Below are positions 10,862 to 21,731 of a DNA stretch of 64,000 nt, piece by piece; the stretch's first letter is position 1, and each line of letters opens with the position of its first letter. The notes below the pieces were generated by a model that was not told the origin of the DNA, made no database searches, and saw nothing but the letters and a program-made list of their open reading frames with translations. The translations under genes were made by a program, and so were the position numbers. The stretch is from Paucilactobacillus hokkaidonensis JCM 18461 (GTDB lineage: Bacteria; Bacillota; Bacilli; Lactobacillales; Lactobacillaceae): positions 558,001 to 622,000 of the forward strand of contig NZ_AP014680.1 in assembly GCF_000829395.1 (NCBI RefSeq), given 5' to 3'.

Positions 10862-11362
10862 ATGGCATTTATTGACCCATCAAAATTAGATCTTGAAGAT
10901 AACGTTGTTTCAATCAACCGGATCACTAAAGTTGTTAAAGGTGGACGTCGTCTTCGTTTTGCCGCATTAGTAATTGTCGGTGATAAAAAGGGCCACGTTG
11001 GCTTTGGTACAGGTAAAGCACAAGAAGTTCCTGAAGCGATTCGGAAAGCTGTTGAAGCCGCAAAGAAGAACTTGATCGAAGTTCCAATTGTTGGCACAAC
11101 CTTACCACACCGAGTTCTTGGCGTTTATGGCGGTGGCCGAATCATGTTGAAGCCTGCCGTTGAAGGTTCTGGTGTTGCCGCTGGTGGTGCTGTTCGTTCC
11201 GTGATGGAATTGGCTGGCGTTGCTGATGTAACATCAAAACGTTTAGGTTCTAATACTCCTGTTAATGTTGTTCGTGCAACATTTGAAGGCTTAAAAGAAC
11301 TTAAGAATGCAGAAACAGTTTCAGGTCTACGTGGCGTTTCACTCGAACATTTAGCACAATAG
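10862..11362 (+). CDS. rpsE: 30S ribosomal protein S5
   Basis: 166 aa with a dsRNA-binding-like N-terminal half ([30 protein letters not shown]) and the C-terminal [20 protein letters not shown] block. Part of the decoding and mRNA helicase region. AAAGGAGGA precedes ATG. Confidence 0.98.
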   Translation: MAFIDPSKLDLEDNVVSINRITKVVKGGRRLRFAALVIVGDKKGHVGFGTGKAQEVPEAIRKAVEAAKKNLIEVPIVGTTLPHRVLGVYGGGRIMLKPAVEGSGVAAGGAVRSVMELAGVADVTSKRLGSNTPVNVVRATFEGLKELKNAETVSGLRGVSLEHLAQ

Positions 11363-11375
11363 TAGGAGGACAATT

Positions 11376-11558
11376 ATGGCTCAAGTAAAAATTACTTTAA
11401 TTCGTAGCGTGACCCACCGTCTTCCAGCTCAACGTGCAATTGTTAAATCGTTAGGGTTAGGACGCGTGAACAGCTCAGTTATCAAACCTGATAATGATGC
11501 AACACGCGGCGCTATTTTTAAAATCGCTCACTTAGTTTCTGTTGAAGAAGTTAAGTAG
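11376..11558 (+). CDS. rpmD: 50S ribosomal protein L30
   Basis: 60 aa, [20 protein letters not shown], with the typical [14 protein letters not shown] core. GTAGGAGG precedes ATG. Confidence 0.97.
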   Translation: MAQVKITLIRSVTHRLPAQRAIVKSLGLGRVNSSVIKPDNDATRGAIFKIAHLVSVEEVK

Positions 11559-11590
11559 TTAACAAAAATATACAAGGAGGTGCCTACCAA

Positions 11591-12024
11591 ATGAAGTTAC
11601 ATGAATTACAACCTGCCGAAGGTTCTCGTGGGACTCGCGTTCGTCGTGGTCGCGGGACATCAGCCGGCAATGGTAAAACATCCGGCCGTGGCCAAAAAGG
11701 TCAAAAGGCGCGTAGCAAAACACGTGTTGGATTTGAAGGGGGCCAAATGCCTCTCTATCGTCGTATTCCTAAACGTGGATTTACAAACATTAGTCGTAAA
11801 GAGTATGCAATTGTAAGTTTATCAGCTTTGGATCGTTTCGATGATGGTAGTGAAGTTACACCAACAATGTTGGTTGAGAACGGAATTGTCAAAGACGAAA
11901 AGAATGGCGTTAAGATTCTCGGCAATGGTTCATTGTCAAAGAAGTTAACAGTCAAAGCAAACAAGTTTTCTGCTTCTGCTGTTTCAGCAATTGAAGCTGC
12001 AGGTGGTAAAACTGAGGTGATTTA

Positions 12025-12025
<1 letters not shown>
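11591..12025 (+). CDS. rplO: 50S ribosomal protein L15
   Basis: 144 aa. The N-terminus is Gly/Arg/Lys rich ([24 protein letters not shown]), followed by [17 protein letters not shown]. Late assembly protein of the large subunit. Its stop overlaps the secY start by one base (TAATG), giving coupling. Confidence 0.98.
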
Positions 12026-14008
<1,983 letters not shown>

Positions 14009-14027
14009 GAAGCCAATGACCCCATTC

Positions 14028-14056
14028 TTGCTTTGATTAGTAACCTGTGGTAAACT
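14028..14056 (+). promoter_or_regulatory. Promoter before infA
   Basis: TTGCTT (14028-14033), 17 bp, TAAACT (14051-14056). It would give infA-rpmJ-rpsM-rpsK-rpoA-rplQ an extra start independent of the rpsJ promoter. Confidence 0.5.
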
Positions 14057-14083
14057 ACTCTAGGTTTAGCTAGAAAAATGCAA

Positions 14084-14108
14084 GGTGGAACAGGGTTTCC
14101 ACCATTTT
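14084..14108 (+). terminator. Hairpin with short T-run in the infA leader
   Basis: GGTGGAA (14084-14090) pairs with TTCCACC (14097-14103), with A then four T after it. It lies between a candidate promoter and infA. It may be a weak terminator of the adk transcript, an attenuator, or an r-protein leader hairpin. Confidence 0.55.
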
Positions 14109-14151
14109 TACGTCAAATTTTATGAAGTCTCAGCAAGGAGGAACCTGTTTA

Positions 14152-14370
14152 GTGGCAAAAGACGATGTTATTGAAATAGAAGGTAAGGTTACAGAAACTT
14201 TACCAAATGCAATGTTTAAAGTTGAATTGGAAAATGGACATGAAATTTTGGCACATGTCTCTGGTAAAATTAGAATGCATTATATTAAAATTTTACCCGG
14301 AGATCGTGTTCAAGTTGAAATGTCGCCATATGATCTTTCAAAAGGTCGTATTACATTTCGCTTTAAATAA
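14152..14370 (+). CDS. infA: Translation initiation factor IF-1
   Basis: 72 aa from GTG 14152 ([15 protein letters not shown]), chosen because AAGGAGGA lies about 10 nt upstream and 72 aa is the family length. OB-fold protein covering the ribosomal A site during initiation; [21 protein letters not shown] and ITFRFK are diagnostic. Confidence 0.97.
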   Translation: MAKDDVIEIEGKVTETLPNAMFKVELENGHEILAHVSGKIRMHYIKILPGDRVQVEMSPYDLSKGRITFRFK

Positions 14371-14411
14371 AAAAATTTATTGGACTTTTAACTTTCTAGG
14401 AGGTTATTCAG

Positions 14412-14531
14412 ATGAAAGTAAGACCATCAGTAAAGCCAATGTGTGAACACTGTAAAGTGATCAAACGTCATGGCCGTGTTATGGTGATTTGTTCTGCAAA
14501 TCCTAAGCACAAACAACGTCAAGGTAAGTAA
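14412..14531 (+). CDS. rpmJ: 50S ribosomal protein L36, zinc type
   Basis: 39 aa, [20 protein letters not shown]. This is the C+ form with zinc ligands CEHC, a third Cys (ICSANP) and His (PKHKQRQGK). AGGAGG lies 8 nt upstream. It is followed by rpsM in the usual order. Confidence 0.96.
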   Translation: MKVRPSVKPMCEHCKVIKRHGRVMVICSANPKHKQRQGK

Positions 14532-14561
14532 TTTATTAACGAAATGGAGGTGCAGTAATAA

Positions 14562-14927
14562 ATGGCTCGTATTGCAGGTGTCGATTTACCTCGTGATAAG
14601 CGAATCGTAATCGGTTTAACTTATATTTTTGGAATTGGTGATACAACTGCTCAACAGATTTTGGCCGAAGCTGGCGTTTCTGAAGATGTTCGTGTACGCG
14701 ATTTAACTCCAGATCAAGAAGACAAGATCCGTGCATCAGTGGATTCATTAAAGGTTGAAGGTGATCTTCGTCGTGAAGTATCATTGAATATCAAACGGCT
14801 TCAAGAAATTGGATCATATCGTGGCATGCGTCATCGTCGTGGTTTGCCAGTTCGTGGACAACATACAAAAAATAATGCTCGTACTCGTAAGGGTAAGACT
14901 GTTTCCATTGCTGGCCGCAAAAAATAA
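14562..14927 (+). CDS. rpsM: 30S ribosomal protein S13
   Basis: 121 aa, [26 protein letters not shown], with [22 protein letters not shown] near the C-terminus. Small-subunit head protein that contacts the P-site tRNA. Confidence 0.98.
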   Translation: MARIAGVDLPRDKRIVIGLTYIFGIGDTTAQQILAEAGVSEDVRVRDLTPDQEDKIRASVDSLKVEGDLRREVSLNIKRLQEIGSYRGMRHRRGLPVRGQHTKNNARTRKGKTVSIAGRKK

Positions 14928-14956
14928 ATTAGTAGAAAAGGAGGTTTGACATTTCT

Positions 14957-15346
14957 ATGGCTACAAGAAAAGGTACGCGTAAGCGTCGAGTAAAAAAGAA
15001 TATTGAATCCGGTGTAGTTCACATCCATTCAACTTTTAACAATACTTTAGTTATGATTACGGATATGCAAGGTAACGCCGTTGCCTGGTCTTCAGCTGGT
15101 TCATTGGGATTTAAGGGAAGCCGTAAGTCAACACCATTCGCTGCTCAAATGGCTGCAGAAGCTGCTGCTAAAGCATCAATGGAACAAGGCTTGAAGACTG
15201 TCGAAGTTGCTGTTAAGGGACCAGGTTCAGGACGTGAATCTGCTATCCGGGCACTTCAAACAACTGGACTTGAAGTTAGCGCAATTCGTGATGTGACACC
15301 AGTGCCACATAATGGTTCTCGTCCTCCAAAGCGTCGTCGTGTTTAA
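14957..15346 (+). CDS. rpsK: 30S ribosomal protein S11
   Basis: 129 aa. [34 protein letters not shown] and [13 protein letters not shown] are typical. Platform protein near the E site. AAAGGAGG lies upstream. Confidence 0.98.
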   Translation: MATRKGTRKRRVKKNIESGVVHIHSTFNNTLVMITDMQGNAVAWSSAGSLGFKGSRKSTPFAAQMAAEAAAKASMEQGLKTVEVAVKGPGSGRESAIRALQTTGLEVSAIRDVTPVPHNGSRPPKRRRV

Positions 15347-15436
15347 TTCACAATGCATTTCCGTGGAGAGGTTCTTCATACCAATGTAATTTCGTATTAA
15401 TAACGGACCACGTTTTGAAAGGGGTAAAAGATAAGA

Positions 15437-16381
15437 ATGATCGAATTTGAGAAACCTAACATTCATAAAGTTGATGAAAGTAATAACTATGGCAAGTTTG
15501 TCGTAGAACCACTCGAACGCGGTTATGGAACAACTCTTGGAAATTCACTCCGTCGAATTTTACTTGCGTCACTTCCTGGTGCGGCTATTACTAGCATTCA
15601 AATTGATGGTGTGTTACATGAGTTTTCGACCGTTGAGGGCGTTACTGAAGATGTTACACAGATTATTTTGAACATGAAAAAGGTATCTTTGAAAATTGAT
15701 ACTGAAGAAGACAAAACATTAGAAATTGATGTTAAAGGCCCAGCCGATGTTACTGCCGGTGATATTCAAACTGACGGTGATGTAACTGTGCTTAATCCTG
15801 ATCTTCATATTGCTACAGTTGCTGATGGGGCTGAACTTCATATTCAAATGACGGCCGATAAGGGTCGTGGGTATGTTTCAGCTGATGATAATAAAGCTCG
15901 CATGGATGATCTTCCAATCGGTGTTTTGCCAATTGATTCCATCTATACCCCAATCGAACGCGTAAACTATACAGTTGAAAGTGCTCGTGTTGGTCAACGT
16001 AACGATTATGATAAGTTAACGCTTGATGTTTGGTCAGATGGTTCTATTACACCGAGTGAATCAGTTAGTTTGGCTGCTAAAATTTTAACAGAGCATTTAA
16101 CAATGTTTGTTGATCTAACAGATACTGCTAAAAATGCTGAAATTATGGTCGAAAAAGAAGAGACCCATAAAGAAAAAATGTTAGAAATGACAATTGAGGA
16201 ATTGGACTTGTCTGTTCGTTCGTACAACTGTTTGAAGCGTGCCGGTATTAATTCCGTACAAGAATTAACTGATCGTTCAGAGGCTGATATGATGAAGGTT
16301 CGTAATTTAGGACGTAAGTCACTGGAAGAAGTAAAGGCTAAGTTAATTGATTTAGGCTTATCACTTCGCCAAGAAGATTAA
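15437..16381 (+). CDS. rpoA: RNA polymerase alpha subunit
   Basis: 314 aa. The N-terminal dimerisation domain (about 1-230) begins [21 protein letters not shown] and has [20 protein letters not shown]; a linker follows, then the C-terminal DNA/activator-binding domain (about 245-314) with [16 protein letters not shown] and [15 protein letters not shown]. Nucleates RNA polymerase assembly. Confidence 0.99.
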   Translation: MIEFEKPNIHKVDESNNYGKFVVEPLERGYGTTLGNSLRRILLASLPGAAITSIQIDGVLHEFSTVEGVTEDVTQIILNMKKVSLKIDTEEDKTLEIDVKGPADVTAGDIQTDGDVTVLNPDLHIATVADGAELHIQMTADKGRGYVSADDNKARMDDLPIGVLPIDSIYTPIERVNYTVESARVGQRNDYDKLTLDVWSDGSITPSESVSLAAKILTEHLTMFVDLTDTAKNAEIMVEKEETHKEKMLEMTIEELDLSVRSYNCLKRAGINSVQELTDRSEADMMKVRNLGRKSLEEVKAKLIDLGLSLRQED

Positions 16382-16408
16382 TTATTCACAAAAGGAGGAA
16401 GCCAGTTC

Positions 16409-16792
16409 ATGAGTTATCGTAAATTGGGTCGTACAAGTTCACAACGTAAAGCTTTATTACGTGATTTAACTACCAATCTAATTGTCAATGGTCGCATCGA
16501 AACTACCGAAGCACGTGCTAAGGAAGTTCGTCGTTCTGCCGATAAAATGATTACACTCGGTAAGCGTGGAGATTTGCATGCTCGTCGTCAAGCTGCTGCT
16601 TTTGTTCGTAACGTTGTTGCGGATGTTAAAGAAGACGGTGATGATGTTCGTGTACAGTCTGCTCTTCAAAACTTATTTGAAGAATTAGCACCTAAGTATG
16701 CTGATCGTAATGGTGGATATACACGAACTTACAAGACCATGCCTCGTCGAGGAGACGCAGCACAAATGGTTATCTTGGAATTTGTAGATTAA
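16409..16792 (+). CDS. rplQ: 50S ribosomal protein L17
   Basis: 127 aa, [20 protein letters not shown], last gene of the alpha operon. [14 protein letters not shown] closes the protein. AAAGGAGGAA lies upstream. Confidence 0.98.
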   Translation: MSYRKLGRTSSQRKALLRDLTTNLIVNGRIETTEARAKEVRRSADKMITLGKRGDLHARRQAAAFVRNVVADVKEDGDDVRVQSALQNLFEELAPKYADRNGGYTRTYKTMPRRGDAAQMVILEFVD

Positions 16793-16821
16793 TCCATAAA
16801 ATTAATTAAATACGTAGTAAA

Positions 16822-16929
16822 GAATCACTATGGTTGATGGTATAGAGCGTTATGATGGTGGAAGTTGATTCCTAGTCTAGCTTGAATGCGGAATTTATTT
16901 CGTGCGCCGCAATTGTAAGTGATTTTTTT
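16822..16929 (+). terminator. Long-range hairpin and T-run after rplQ
   Basis: AATCACT (near 16823-16829) can pair with AGTGATT (16918-16924), which runs into seven T. The arms are about 90 nt apart and the region between holds smaller inverted pieces. This probably ends the ribosomal transcript; a structured 3' UTR is also possible. Confidence 0.4.
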
Positions 16930-16952
16930 ATACATAAAAGTTAAGTTTACTA

Positions 16953-16981
16953 TTGGTCATGTGTCAGGTATGGTATTATAA
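16953..16981 (+). promoter_or_regulatory. Promoter of ecfA1-ecfA2-ecfT-truA
   Basis: TTGGTC (16953-16958), 17 bp, TTATAA (16976-16981); TATAAA with an 18-bp spacer is the alternative reading. It lies 32 bp before the ecfA1 start. Confidence 0.5.
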
Positions 16982-17013
16982 ATTTATCGTTTAACACGGG
17001 AGTAACGAATAAT

Positions 17014-17844
17014 ATGACAGCAATGATTACCGCCAAAAATATTTCGTACCATTATCCGGATGAAAAGACAGATGCACTTCATCAGTTATCTTTTGAGATT
17101 AACACTGGTGAATGGGTCGCCATCGTCGGTCACAATGGGAGTGGTAAAAGTACCCTTGCTAGAGCAATCGATGGGCTTATAGTATTAGATGAGGGTCAAA
17201 TTTTAATCAATGGTGAATTGGTTGAAGAGAAAAATGTTTGGGAAATTAGGAAAAAAATCGGACTTGTGTTTCAAAATCCTGATAATCAGTTCGTTGGTGC
17301 AACGGTTGAAGATGATGTAGCGTTTGGCTTGGAAAATCGGCACATGCCACGTGAAGAGATGGTTACCAAGGTAGCTGAAGCACTTAGATTAGTTGGCATG
17401 AGTGAATTTGCAAAACGTGAGCCAGCAGCATTATCCGGTGGTCAAAAGCAACGAGTTGCATTGGCGGGGGTGGTAGCGATGCGACCAGATATTTTATTGC
17501 TTGATGAGGCAACTAGTATGCTGGATCCAGAAGGACGTGCCGATATTTTAGCGTTATTGCAACAATTACGGCAACAGTATCATCTAACGCTTGTGTCAAT
17601 TACTCATGATATTGATGAAGCTGCGCTTGCAGATAAAGTGATGTTAATTAATGATGGTCAATTGGTTACAAATGGATCTCCAGAAGAAATTTTGAATCAG
17701 GGCGATCGGCTGATTAAGCTCGGATTGGATGTGCCATATGGTGAAAAACTTAAGCGAGCTTTGAAAAGTAGAAAGATAAATGTCCCTGAAGAATATATGG
17801 ATAGTAGCAGGATGGTGGATTGGCTGTGGCAGAAATTGAATTAA
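17014..17844 (+). CDS. ecfA1: ECF transporter ATPase A1
   Basis: One of two ATPases energising the shared energy-coupling module for vitamin and metal uptake. 276 aa. Walker A GHNGSGKST at residues 39-47, Q-loop FQNPDNQFVGATVEDDV, signature LSGGQKQR, Walker B LLLDEATSMLD. Its 3' end overlaps ecfA2 by about 25 nt. The substrate-binding S components are not in this window, as is usual for group II ECF systems. Confidence 0.97.
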   Translation: MTAMITAKNISYHYPDEKTDALHQLSFEINTGEWVAIVGHNGSGKSTLARAIDGLIVLDEGQILINGELVEEKNVWEIRKKIGLVFQNPDNQFVGATVEDDVAFGLENRHMPREEMVTKVAEALRLVGMSEFAKREPAALSGGQKQRVALAGVVAMRPDILLLDEATSMLDPEGRADILALLQQLRQQYHLTLVSITHDIDEAALADKVMLINDGQLVTNGSPEEILNQGDRLIKLGLDVPYGEKLKRALKSRKINVPEEYMDSSRMVDWLWQKLN

Positions 17845-18692
17845 ACCAAGTAGACTTTGTTTATCAACCGGGGACCCCATTTGAGGTTGCCGCGCTTCAT
17901 AATATTAATTTGACGATTGAATCAAACTCATATATGGCAATTGTGGGTCATACCGGCAGTGGTAAGTCCACGTTAATCCAGCTTTTGGATGGATTATTGC
18001 AGCCCACTGCGGGTCGCCTCACCGTTGCCGGGAAAACGATTGATGTCAACAGTTCCAATCGGGAACTGGCGCAATTGCGACAACACGTTGGCATTGTGTT
18101 TCAATTTCCTGAAAATCAGTTGTTTGAAGAAACGGTAATTAAAGATATCGCTTTTGGTCCACAAAATTTTGGAAAAAGTGAACCAGAGGCAATTGAGTTA
18201 GCCATGCAAGCAATGCACCAAGTTGGTTTGGCTGATGATTTAGCCACTAGATCTCCGTTTGAGCTGTCTGGCGGACAAATGCGGCGGGTAGCGATTGCGG
18301 GTGTGCTGGCAATGCAACCGCAAATTCTAATTTTAGATGAACCCACGGCTGGACTAGATCCACGGGGACAACATGAAATTATGGATTTATTTGCACGCTT
18401 GCAACAAGAACAGCAACTGACAGTCGTTTTAGTAACGCACCAGATGGAAGATGCAGCTAAATATGCTGATATGGTTGCAGTGATGAACCATGGTCGGATA
18501 GTTAAAGTTAGTTCACCAAGGGAGATCTTCATTGATCCAGATTGGTTAAAGGCCAATCATCTGATGGTGCCTAAAACAACTGAATTTGCACAAAAGTTAC
18601 AACAGCATGGTTTCCACTTTGATCCGTTCCCAATGACTGTCGCTGAGCTCGCCCAACAAGTTAGTCAGCAACTAGAAAGCGGGGCGCAATAA
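17820..18692 (+). CDS. ecfA2: ECF transporter ATPase A2
   Basis: Second ATPase of the module. About 290 aa from TTG 17820; GTG 17826 is an equally plausible start. Walker A GHTGSGKST, Q-loop FQFPENQLFEETV, signature LSGGQMRR, Walker B LILDEPTAGLD. It overlaps ecfA1 and ends one base into ecfT (TAATG), so the three genes are translationally coupled. Confidence 0.97.
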   Translation: MAVAEIELNQVDFVYQPGTPFEVAALHNINLTIESNSYMAIVGHTGSGKSTLIQLLDGLLQPTAGRLTVAGKTIDVNSSNRELAQLRQHVGIVFQFPENQLFEETVIKDIAFGPQNFGKSEPEAIELAMQAMHQVGLADDLATRSPFELSGGQMRRVAIAGVLAMQPQILILDEPTAGLDPRGQHEIMDLFARLQQEQQLTVVLVTHQMEDAAKYADMVAVMNHGRIVKVSSPREIFIDPDWLKANHLMVPKTTEFAQKLQQHGFHFDPFPMTVAELAQQVSQQLESGAQ

Positions 18693-19492
18693 TGTTTTCT
18701 AAAATATTATTTGGTCGTTTTGTCCCGACAAACTCGATTATTCATCGGCTAGATCCGCGAGCCAAATTAATGCTCAGCTTTTATTTTATTATTATTATAT
18801 TTTTTGCCAATAACTGGCTATCGTATACATTTTTGGCACTATTTACTTTAGCAATTATTTTGTGCACGCGGGTTAAGCTAAGTTTCTTTTGGGATGGCAT
18901 TAAGCCATTGATTTGGATCATTTTATTTACGGTTATTTTACAGATGTTATTTAGCACTGGTGGCCACGTTTATTGGCATTGGGGAATTTTTACGATTACG
19001 CAGTTCGGGCTGGTCAATGGTGGCTATATTTTTTGTCGGTTTTTACTGATTATCTGTATGTCGACTGTTTTAACGCTCACTACGCCACCACTGTTAATTG
19101 CTGATGCCGTGGAGTCATTAATGAAGCCATTAGTTAAGATTAAGGTGCCGGTATATGAAATTGCACTAATGCTGTCAATCGCGTTACGCTTTATTCCAAC
19201 GTTGCTTGATGAAACACAGAAAATAATGAATGCGCAACGGGCGCGGGGAGTTGATTTTGGGACGGGCAGCATTTGGAAACGAATCAAATCAATTGTACCG
19301 ATTTTGATTCCACTATTTATTAGCGCATTTAATCGCGCAGATGAACTGGCAACTGCGATGGAGGCACGAGGCTACCGCGGTGGTGAGGGACGGAGTAAGT
19401 TTAGAATTTTGCAGTGGCATGGTAAAGATACAATTGCGTGTCTAGTTATGGTCGCAGTCACAATTATTTTGGTAGGAGCAAGGCACTATTAA
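18692..19492 (+). CDS. ecfT: ECF transporter transmembrane subunit T
   Basis: 266 aa with several membrane helices. Two Ala-Arg-Gly coupling motifs are visible near the C-terminus, AQRARGVDFG and AMEARGYRGG; in this family they dock the two ATPases. It scaffolds exchangeable S components. It overlaps truA by one base. Confidence 0.97.
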   Translation: MFSKILFGRFVPTNSIIHRLDPRAKLMLSFYFIIIIFFANNWLSYTFLALFTLAIILCTRVKLSFFWDGIKPLIWIILFTVILQMLFSTGGHVYWHWGIFTITQFGLVNGGYIFCRFLLIICMSTVLTLTTPPLLIADAVESLMKPLVKIKVPVYEIALMLSIALRFIPTLLDETQKIMNAQRARGVDFGTGSIWKRIKSIVPILIPLFISAFNRADELATAMEARGYRGGEGRSKFRILQWHGKDTIACLVMVAVTIILVGARHY

Positions 19493-20262
19493 TGAATAAA
19501 GAGAAATCACGTTATAAAATTACGTTCGAGTATGACGGGTCCAATTTTGCGGGGATGCAGGTACAGCCACATCAGCGCACGGTGGAATTAGTATTGACGA
19601 ATGCAATCAATAAAATCGCAAAAAAACCACAACCGCCAATTGCACTGATTGCCTCTGGTAGAACAGATGCAAAGGTACATGCTTTGGGACAAGTGGCGCA
19701 TTTTGATCTTCCGTTCTCAATTAAACCAGAAGCATTATTGAAAGCACTCAATAGTAGTTTGCCATTGGATGTGTTAATCAAATCAGTAGAATTGGTTAGT
19801 CCTGATTTTCATGCTAGGTATAACGCCCATCATAAGCGTTATCGGTATCGTGTGTCCCAAGGTGAGTTTGTGGATCCATTTAAGCGTAATTATACTGGTC
19901 ACTTTAAATATCCGTTAGACGTTGCGAGAATGCAGCAGGCTGGGCGGGACTTAGTTGGGGAACATGACTTCACTAGTTTTGTGGCTTCGGGTAGCCATGT
20001 TAAAAGTAACGTTCGCACAATTTATGAAGTATCCGTTAATCGTGATGAACAGCGAGATGAAATTGTAATGGAATTTTCAGGCAGTGGATTTTTGTATAAT
20101 CAGGTAAGAATTATGGTAGCTGTGTTACTAGAGATTGGTACCGGGCAACGGGCAGTCGATGACATTCCTCGGATCTTGGCAGGAAAAGATCGACAGTTGG
20201 CTCGCTGGACAGCCCCGGCAAATGGTCTGTATTTAGTCAGCGTTGATTATGATGACGACTAA
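19492..20262 (+). CDS. truA: tRNA pseudouridine(38-40) synthase
   Basis: 256 aa from ATG 19492, which overlaps the ecfT stop (TAATG) and has AGGAGCAAGG upstream. Isomerises U38-U40 in tRNA anticodon arms. The catalytic Asp lies in ASGRTDAKVHALGQ; RYRYRVSQG and GSGFLYNQVRIMV are further family blocks. The ecf-truA linkage is standard in lactobacilli. Confidence 0.97.
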   Translation: MNKEKSRYKITFEYDGSNFAGMQVQPHQRTVELVLTNAINKIAKKPQPPIALIASGRTDAKVHALGQVAHFDLPFSIKPEALLKALNSSLPLDVLIKSVELVSPDFHARYNAHHKRYRYRVSQGEFVDPFKRNYTGHFKYPLDVARMQQAGRDLVGEHDFTSFVASGSHVKSNVRTIYEVSVNRDEQRDEIVMEFSGSGFLYNQVRIMVAVLLEIGTGQRAVDDIPRILAGKDRQLARWTAPANGLYLVSVDYDDD

Positions 20263-20289
20263 ATAATCTGAATATTGAGCCGAAAGGCA

Positions 20290-20318
20290 TTGACGGAACG
20301 GTAAATCTAAAGTAGAAT
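20290..20318 (+). promoter_or_regulatory. Promoter of rplM-rpsI
   Basis: TTGACG (20290-20295), 17 bp, TAGAAT (20313-20318): a strong SigA-type promoter starting transcription near 20325. Confidence 0.75.
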
Positions 20319-20324
20319 AGTCGT

Positions 20325-20388
20325 TGGTATTCTTTGTCCACCCAATGGGCCCGGTACGCTTATAACGTTGACGAAGATAACAGAAAAT
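20325..20388 (+). promoter_or_regulatory. 5' leader of rplM (candidate L13 leader)
   Basis: About 65 nt between the promoter and the rplM ribosome-binding site, with a GC-rich core (CACCCAATGGGCCCGGTACG). An L13 leader RNA is described for Bacillales and relatives in this position. The match here is by position and compact structured look; the consensus was not aligned. Confidence 0.45.
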
Positions 20389-20401
20389 GGAGGATTCAAC
20401 A

Positions 20402-20845
20402 TTGAGAACTACTTACTTAGCAAATCCAAATGAAATTGACCGTAAATGGTATATTGTTGACGCTACAGACATTCCAATGGGACGTTTATCAACAGTAGTT
20501 GCATCAATTTTACGCGGAAAAAACAAGCCAACTTTTACCCCTAACGTGGATACGGGTGATAATGTGATTGTTATTAACGCATCTCAAATTAAATTAACTG
20601 GACATAAAGCTACTGGCAAGATTTATTATCGCCATTCAGATTACCCTGGTGGTTTGAAAGAACGTACAGCTGGTGATTTGAGAGCGAAGAACCCAGAAAA
20701 ATTGATTGAAATGTCTGTTAAGGGAATGTTACCTCACAATACGCTTGGGCGTAAAATGGGGATGAAACTTCATGTATATGCTGATGCAAATCACAAGCAT
20801 GAAGCCCAAAAACCCGAAGTATTAGACATTACAAATTTAATCTAA
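20402..20845 (+). CDS. rplM: 50S ribosomal protein L13
   Basis: 147 aa from TTG 20402 ([21 protein letters not shown]). GGAGG (20389-20393) is 8 nt before this TTG, while the upstream in-frame ATG 20387 overlaps the ribosome-binding site. [24 protein letters not shown] and [18 protein letters not shown] mark L13. Confidence 0.97.
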   Translation: MRTTYLANPNEIDRKWYIVDATDIPMGRLSTVVASILRGKNKPTFTPNVDTGDNVIVINASQIKLTGHKATGKIYYRHSDYPGGLKERTAGDLRAKNPEKLIEMSVKGMLPHNTLGRKMGMKLHVYADANHKHEAQKPEVLDITNLI

Positions 20846-20858
20846 GGAGGAAATGGAA

Positions 20859-21251
20859 TTGGCTCAAGTACAATATAGCGGCACAGGTCGTCGTAAAAAT
20901 TCAACTGCACGTGTTCGATTAGTACCCGGTTCAGGTAAGATTACAATGAACGGGAAAGATATCGCAGATTACATTCCATTTGCTAACTTACGAGAAGTGG
21001 TTCTGCAACCATTCACAGCAACAGAAACAACTGGTAACTATGATGTTTTAGTTAACGTCAATGGTGGTGGTTTTTCTGGTCAAGCTGGAGCAACTCGTCA
21101 CGGTATTGCCCGTGCGTTGCTAGGTGTTGACCCAGACTTCCGTGGACCTTTGAAGCGCGCAGGTTTATTAACCCGTGATGCTCGTATGAAGGAACGTAAG
21201 AAGCCAGGTCTTAAGAAGGCTCGTAAAGCTAGTCAATTTTCAAAGCGTTAA
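20859..21251 (+). CDS. rpsI: 30S ribosomal protein S9
   Basis: 130 aa from TTG 20859 ([19 protein letters not shown]); AAGGAGG (20844-20850) is 8 nt upstream, whereas ATG 20853 is only 2 nt from it. It ends [12 protein letters not shown], the basic tail that reaches the P-site tRNA. Partner of rplM. Confidence 0.97.
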   Translation: MAQVQYSGTGRRKNSTARVRLVPGSGKITMNGKDIADYIPFANLREVVLQPFTATETTGNYDVLVNVNGGGFSGQAGATRHGIARALLGVDPDFRGPLKRAGLLTRDARMKERKKPGLKKARKASQFSKR

Positions 21252-21278
21252 TATACCTGGTATATCAGCGTTTAACAG

Positions 21279-21313
21279 GTGTTTCGCAACTATGTTGTGG
21301 AGCACTTTTTTTG
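21279..21313 (+). terminator. Terminator after rpsI
   Basis: GTGTTTCGCAAC (21279-21290) pairs over 12 bp with GTTGTGGAGCAC (21294-21305), allowing G-U pairs, with eight T following. A near copy occurs at 49109-49139. Confidence 0.85.
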
Positions 21314-21580
21314 TCGAACACATTACTTACCGGTTGGTACGCTTTTTGCTTTTTAAGCGATTAGTGCGGCAGTTGTCAAAAAGATTTCCATTGTTCGTCG
21401 CCAAATATTTTTTAGTTTTTTTGAAAAGCGGGTTAAATTGACTATTATTTTACTTGTTGAGATTCAATACTTATGTATTTCAATTGATAATTAGCTTCTT
21501 AAATTGTGAATAATATCTTAATATAGTAATTCATAGATATTATTATATATTACAATAGTTTATCAATTAATAAATTTAAA
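21314..21580. other. AT-rich intergenic region upstream of the regulator
   Basis: No reading frame with a ribosome-binding site was seen. It contains T-rich and A-rich runs and should hold the promoter for the leader ORF and regulator, but no -35/-10 pair stands out. Confidence 0.4.
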
Positions 21581-21595
21581 GAGGAGGTTTAACTA

Positions 21596-21634
21596 ATGTG
21601 TAATAAACCCAATATTGTTCATTGCACTTGTTGA
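21596..21634 (+). CDS. 12-codon cysteine-containing leader peptide (candidate)
   Basis: ATG 21596 follows a near-perfect GAGGAGG (21581-21587) at 8 nt and reads MCNKPNIVHCTC before TGA (21632-21634). The ribosome-binding site is better than that of the regulator gene downstream. The last codons coincide with TTGCACTT (21622-21629), which pairs with AAGTGCAA both immediately downstream and over the start codon of the next gene. The position suggests translational control; it is not recognised as a known peptide. Confidence 0.5.
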   Translation: MCNKPNIVHCTC

Positions 21635-21641
21635 AGTGCAA
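21622..21641 (+). promoter_or_regulatory. Leader hairpin with alternative partner at the regulator start codon
   Basis: TTGCACTT (21622-21629), loop GTTG, AAGTGCAA (21634-21641) make a perfect 8-bp stem enclosing the leader-peptide stop. The identical AAGTGCAA recurs at 21730-21737, covering the GTG start of the downstream regulator. The two pairings are mutually exclusive. Confidence 0.5.
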
Positions 21642-21693
21642 AATTATCTAATTGAAATAACTGATGAATGTGTTTAAATAAACATTGTAATGG

Positions 21694-21705
21694 CTTTCCG
21701 GAAAG
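21694..21705. promoter_or_regulatory. Perfect 12-bp palindrome upstream of the PRD regulator
   Basis: CTTTCCGGAAAG is a perfect palindrome 27 bp before the GTG start. It may be an operator or part of the leader RNA structure; no regulator can be named. Confidence 0.35.
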
Positions 21706-21731
21706 TATTTCTTTGAAGAGGTGACAGAAAA

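Noticed and set aside
21632-21649. UGA in the leader ORF read as selenocysteine (frame continues SAKLSN after MCNKPNIVHCTC)
   Set aside because: The UGA lies inside the hairpin rather than at the 5' base of a downstream SECIS-like stem, the extension is only six codons, and no selA/B/D genes are in the window.
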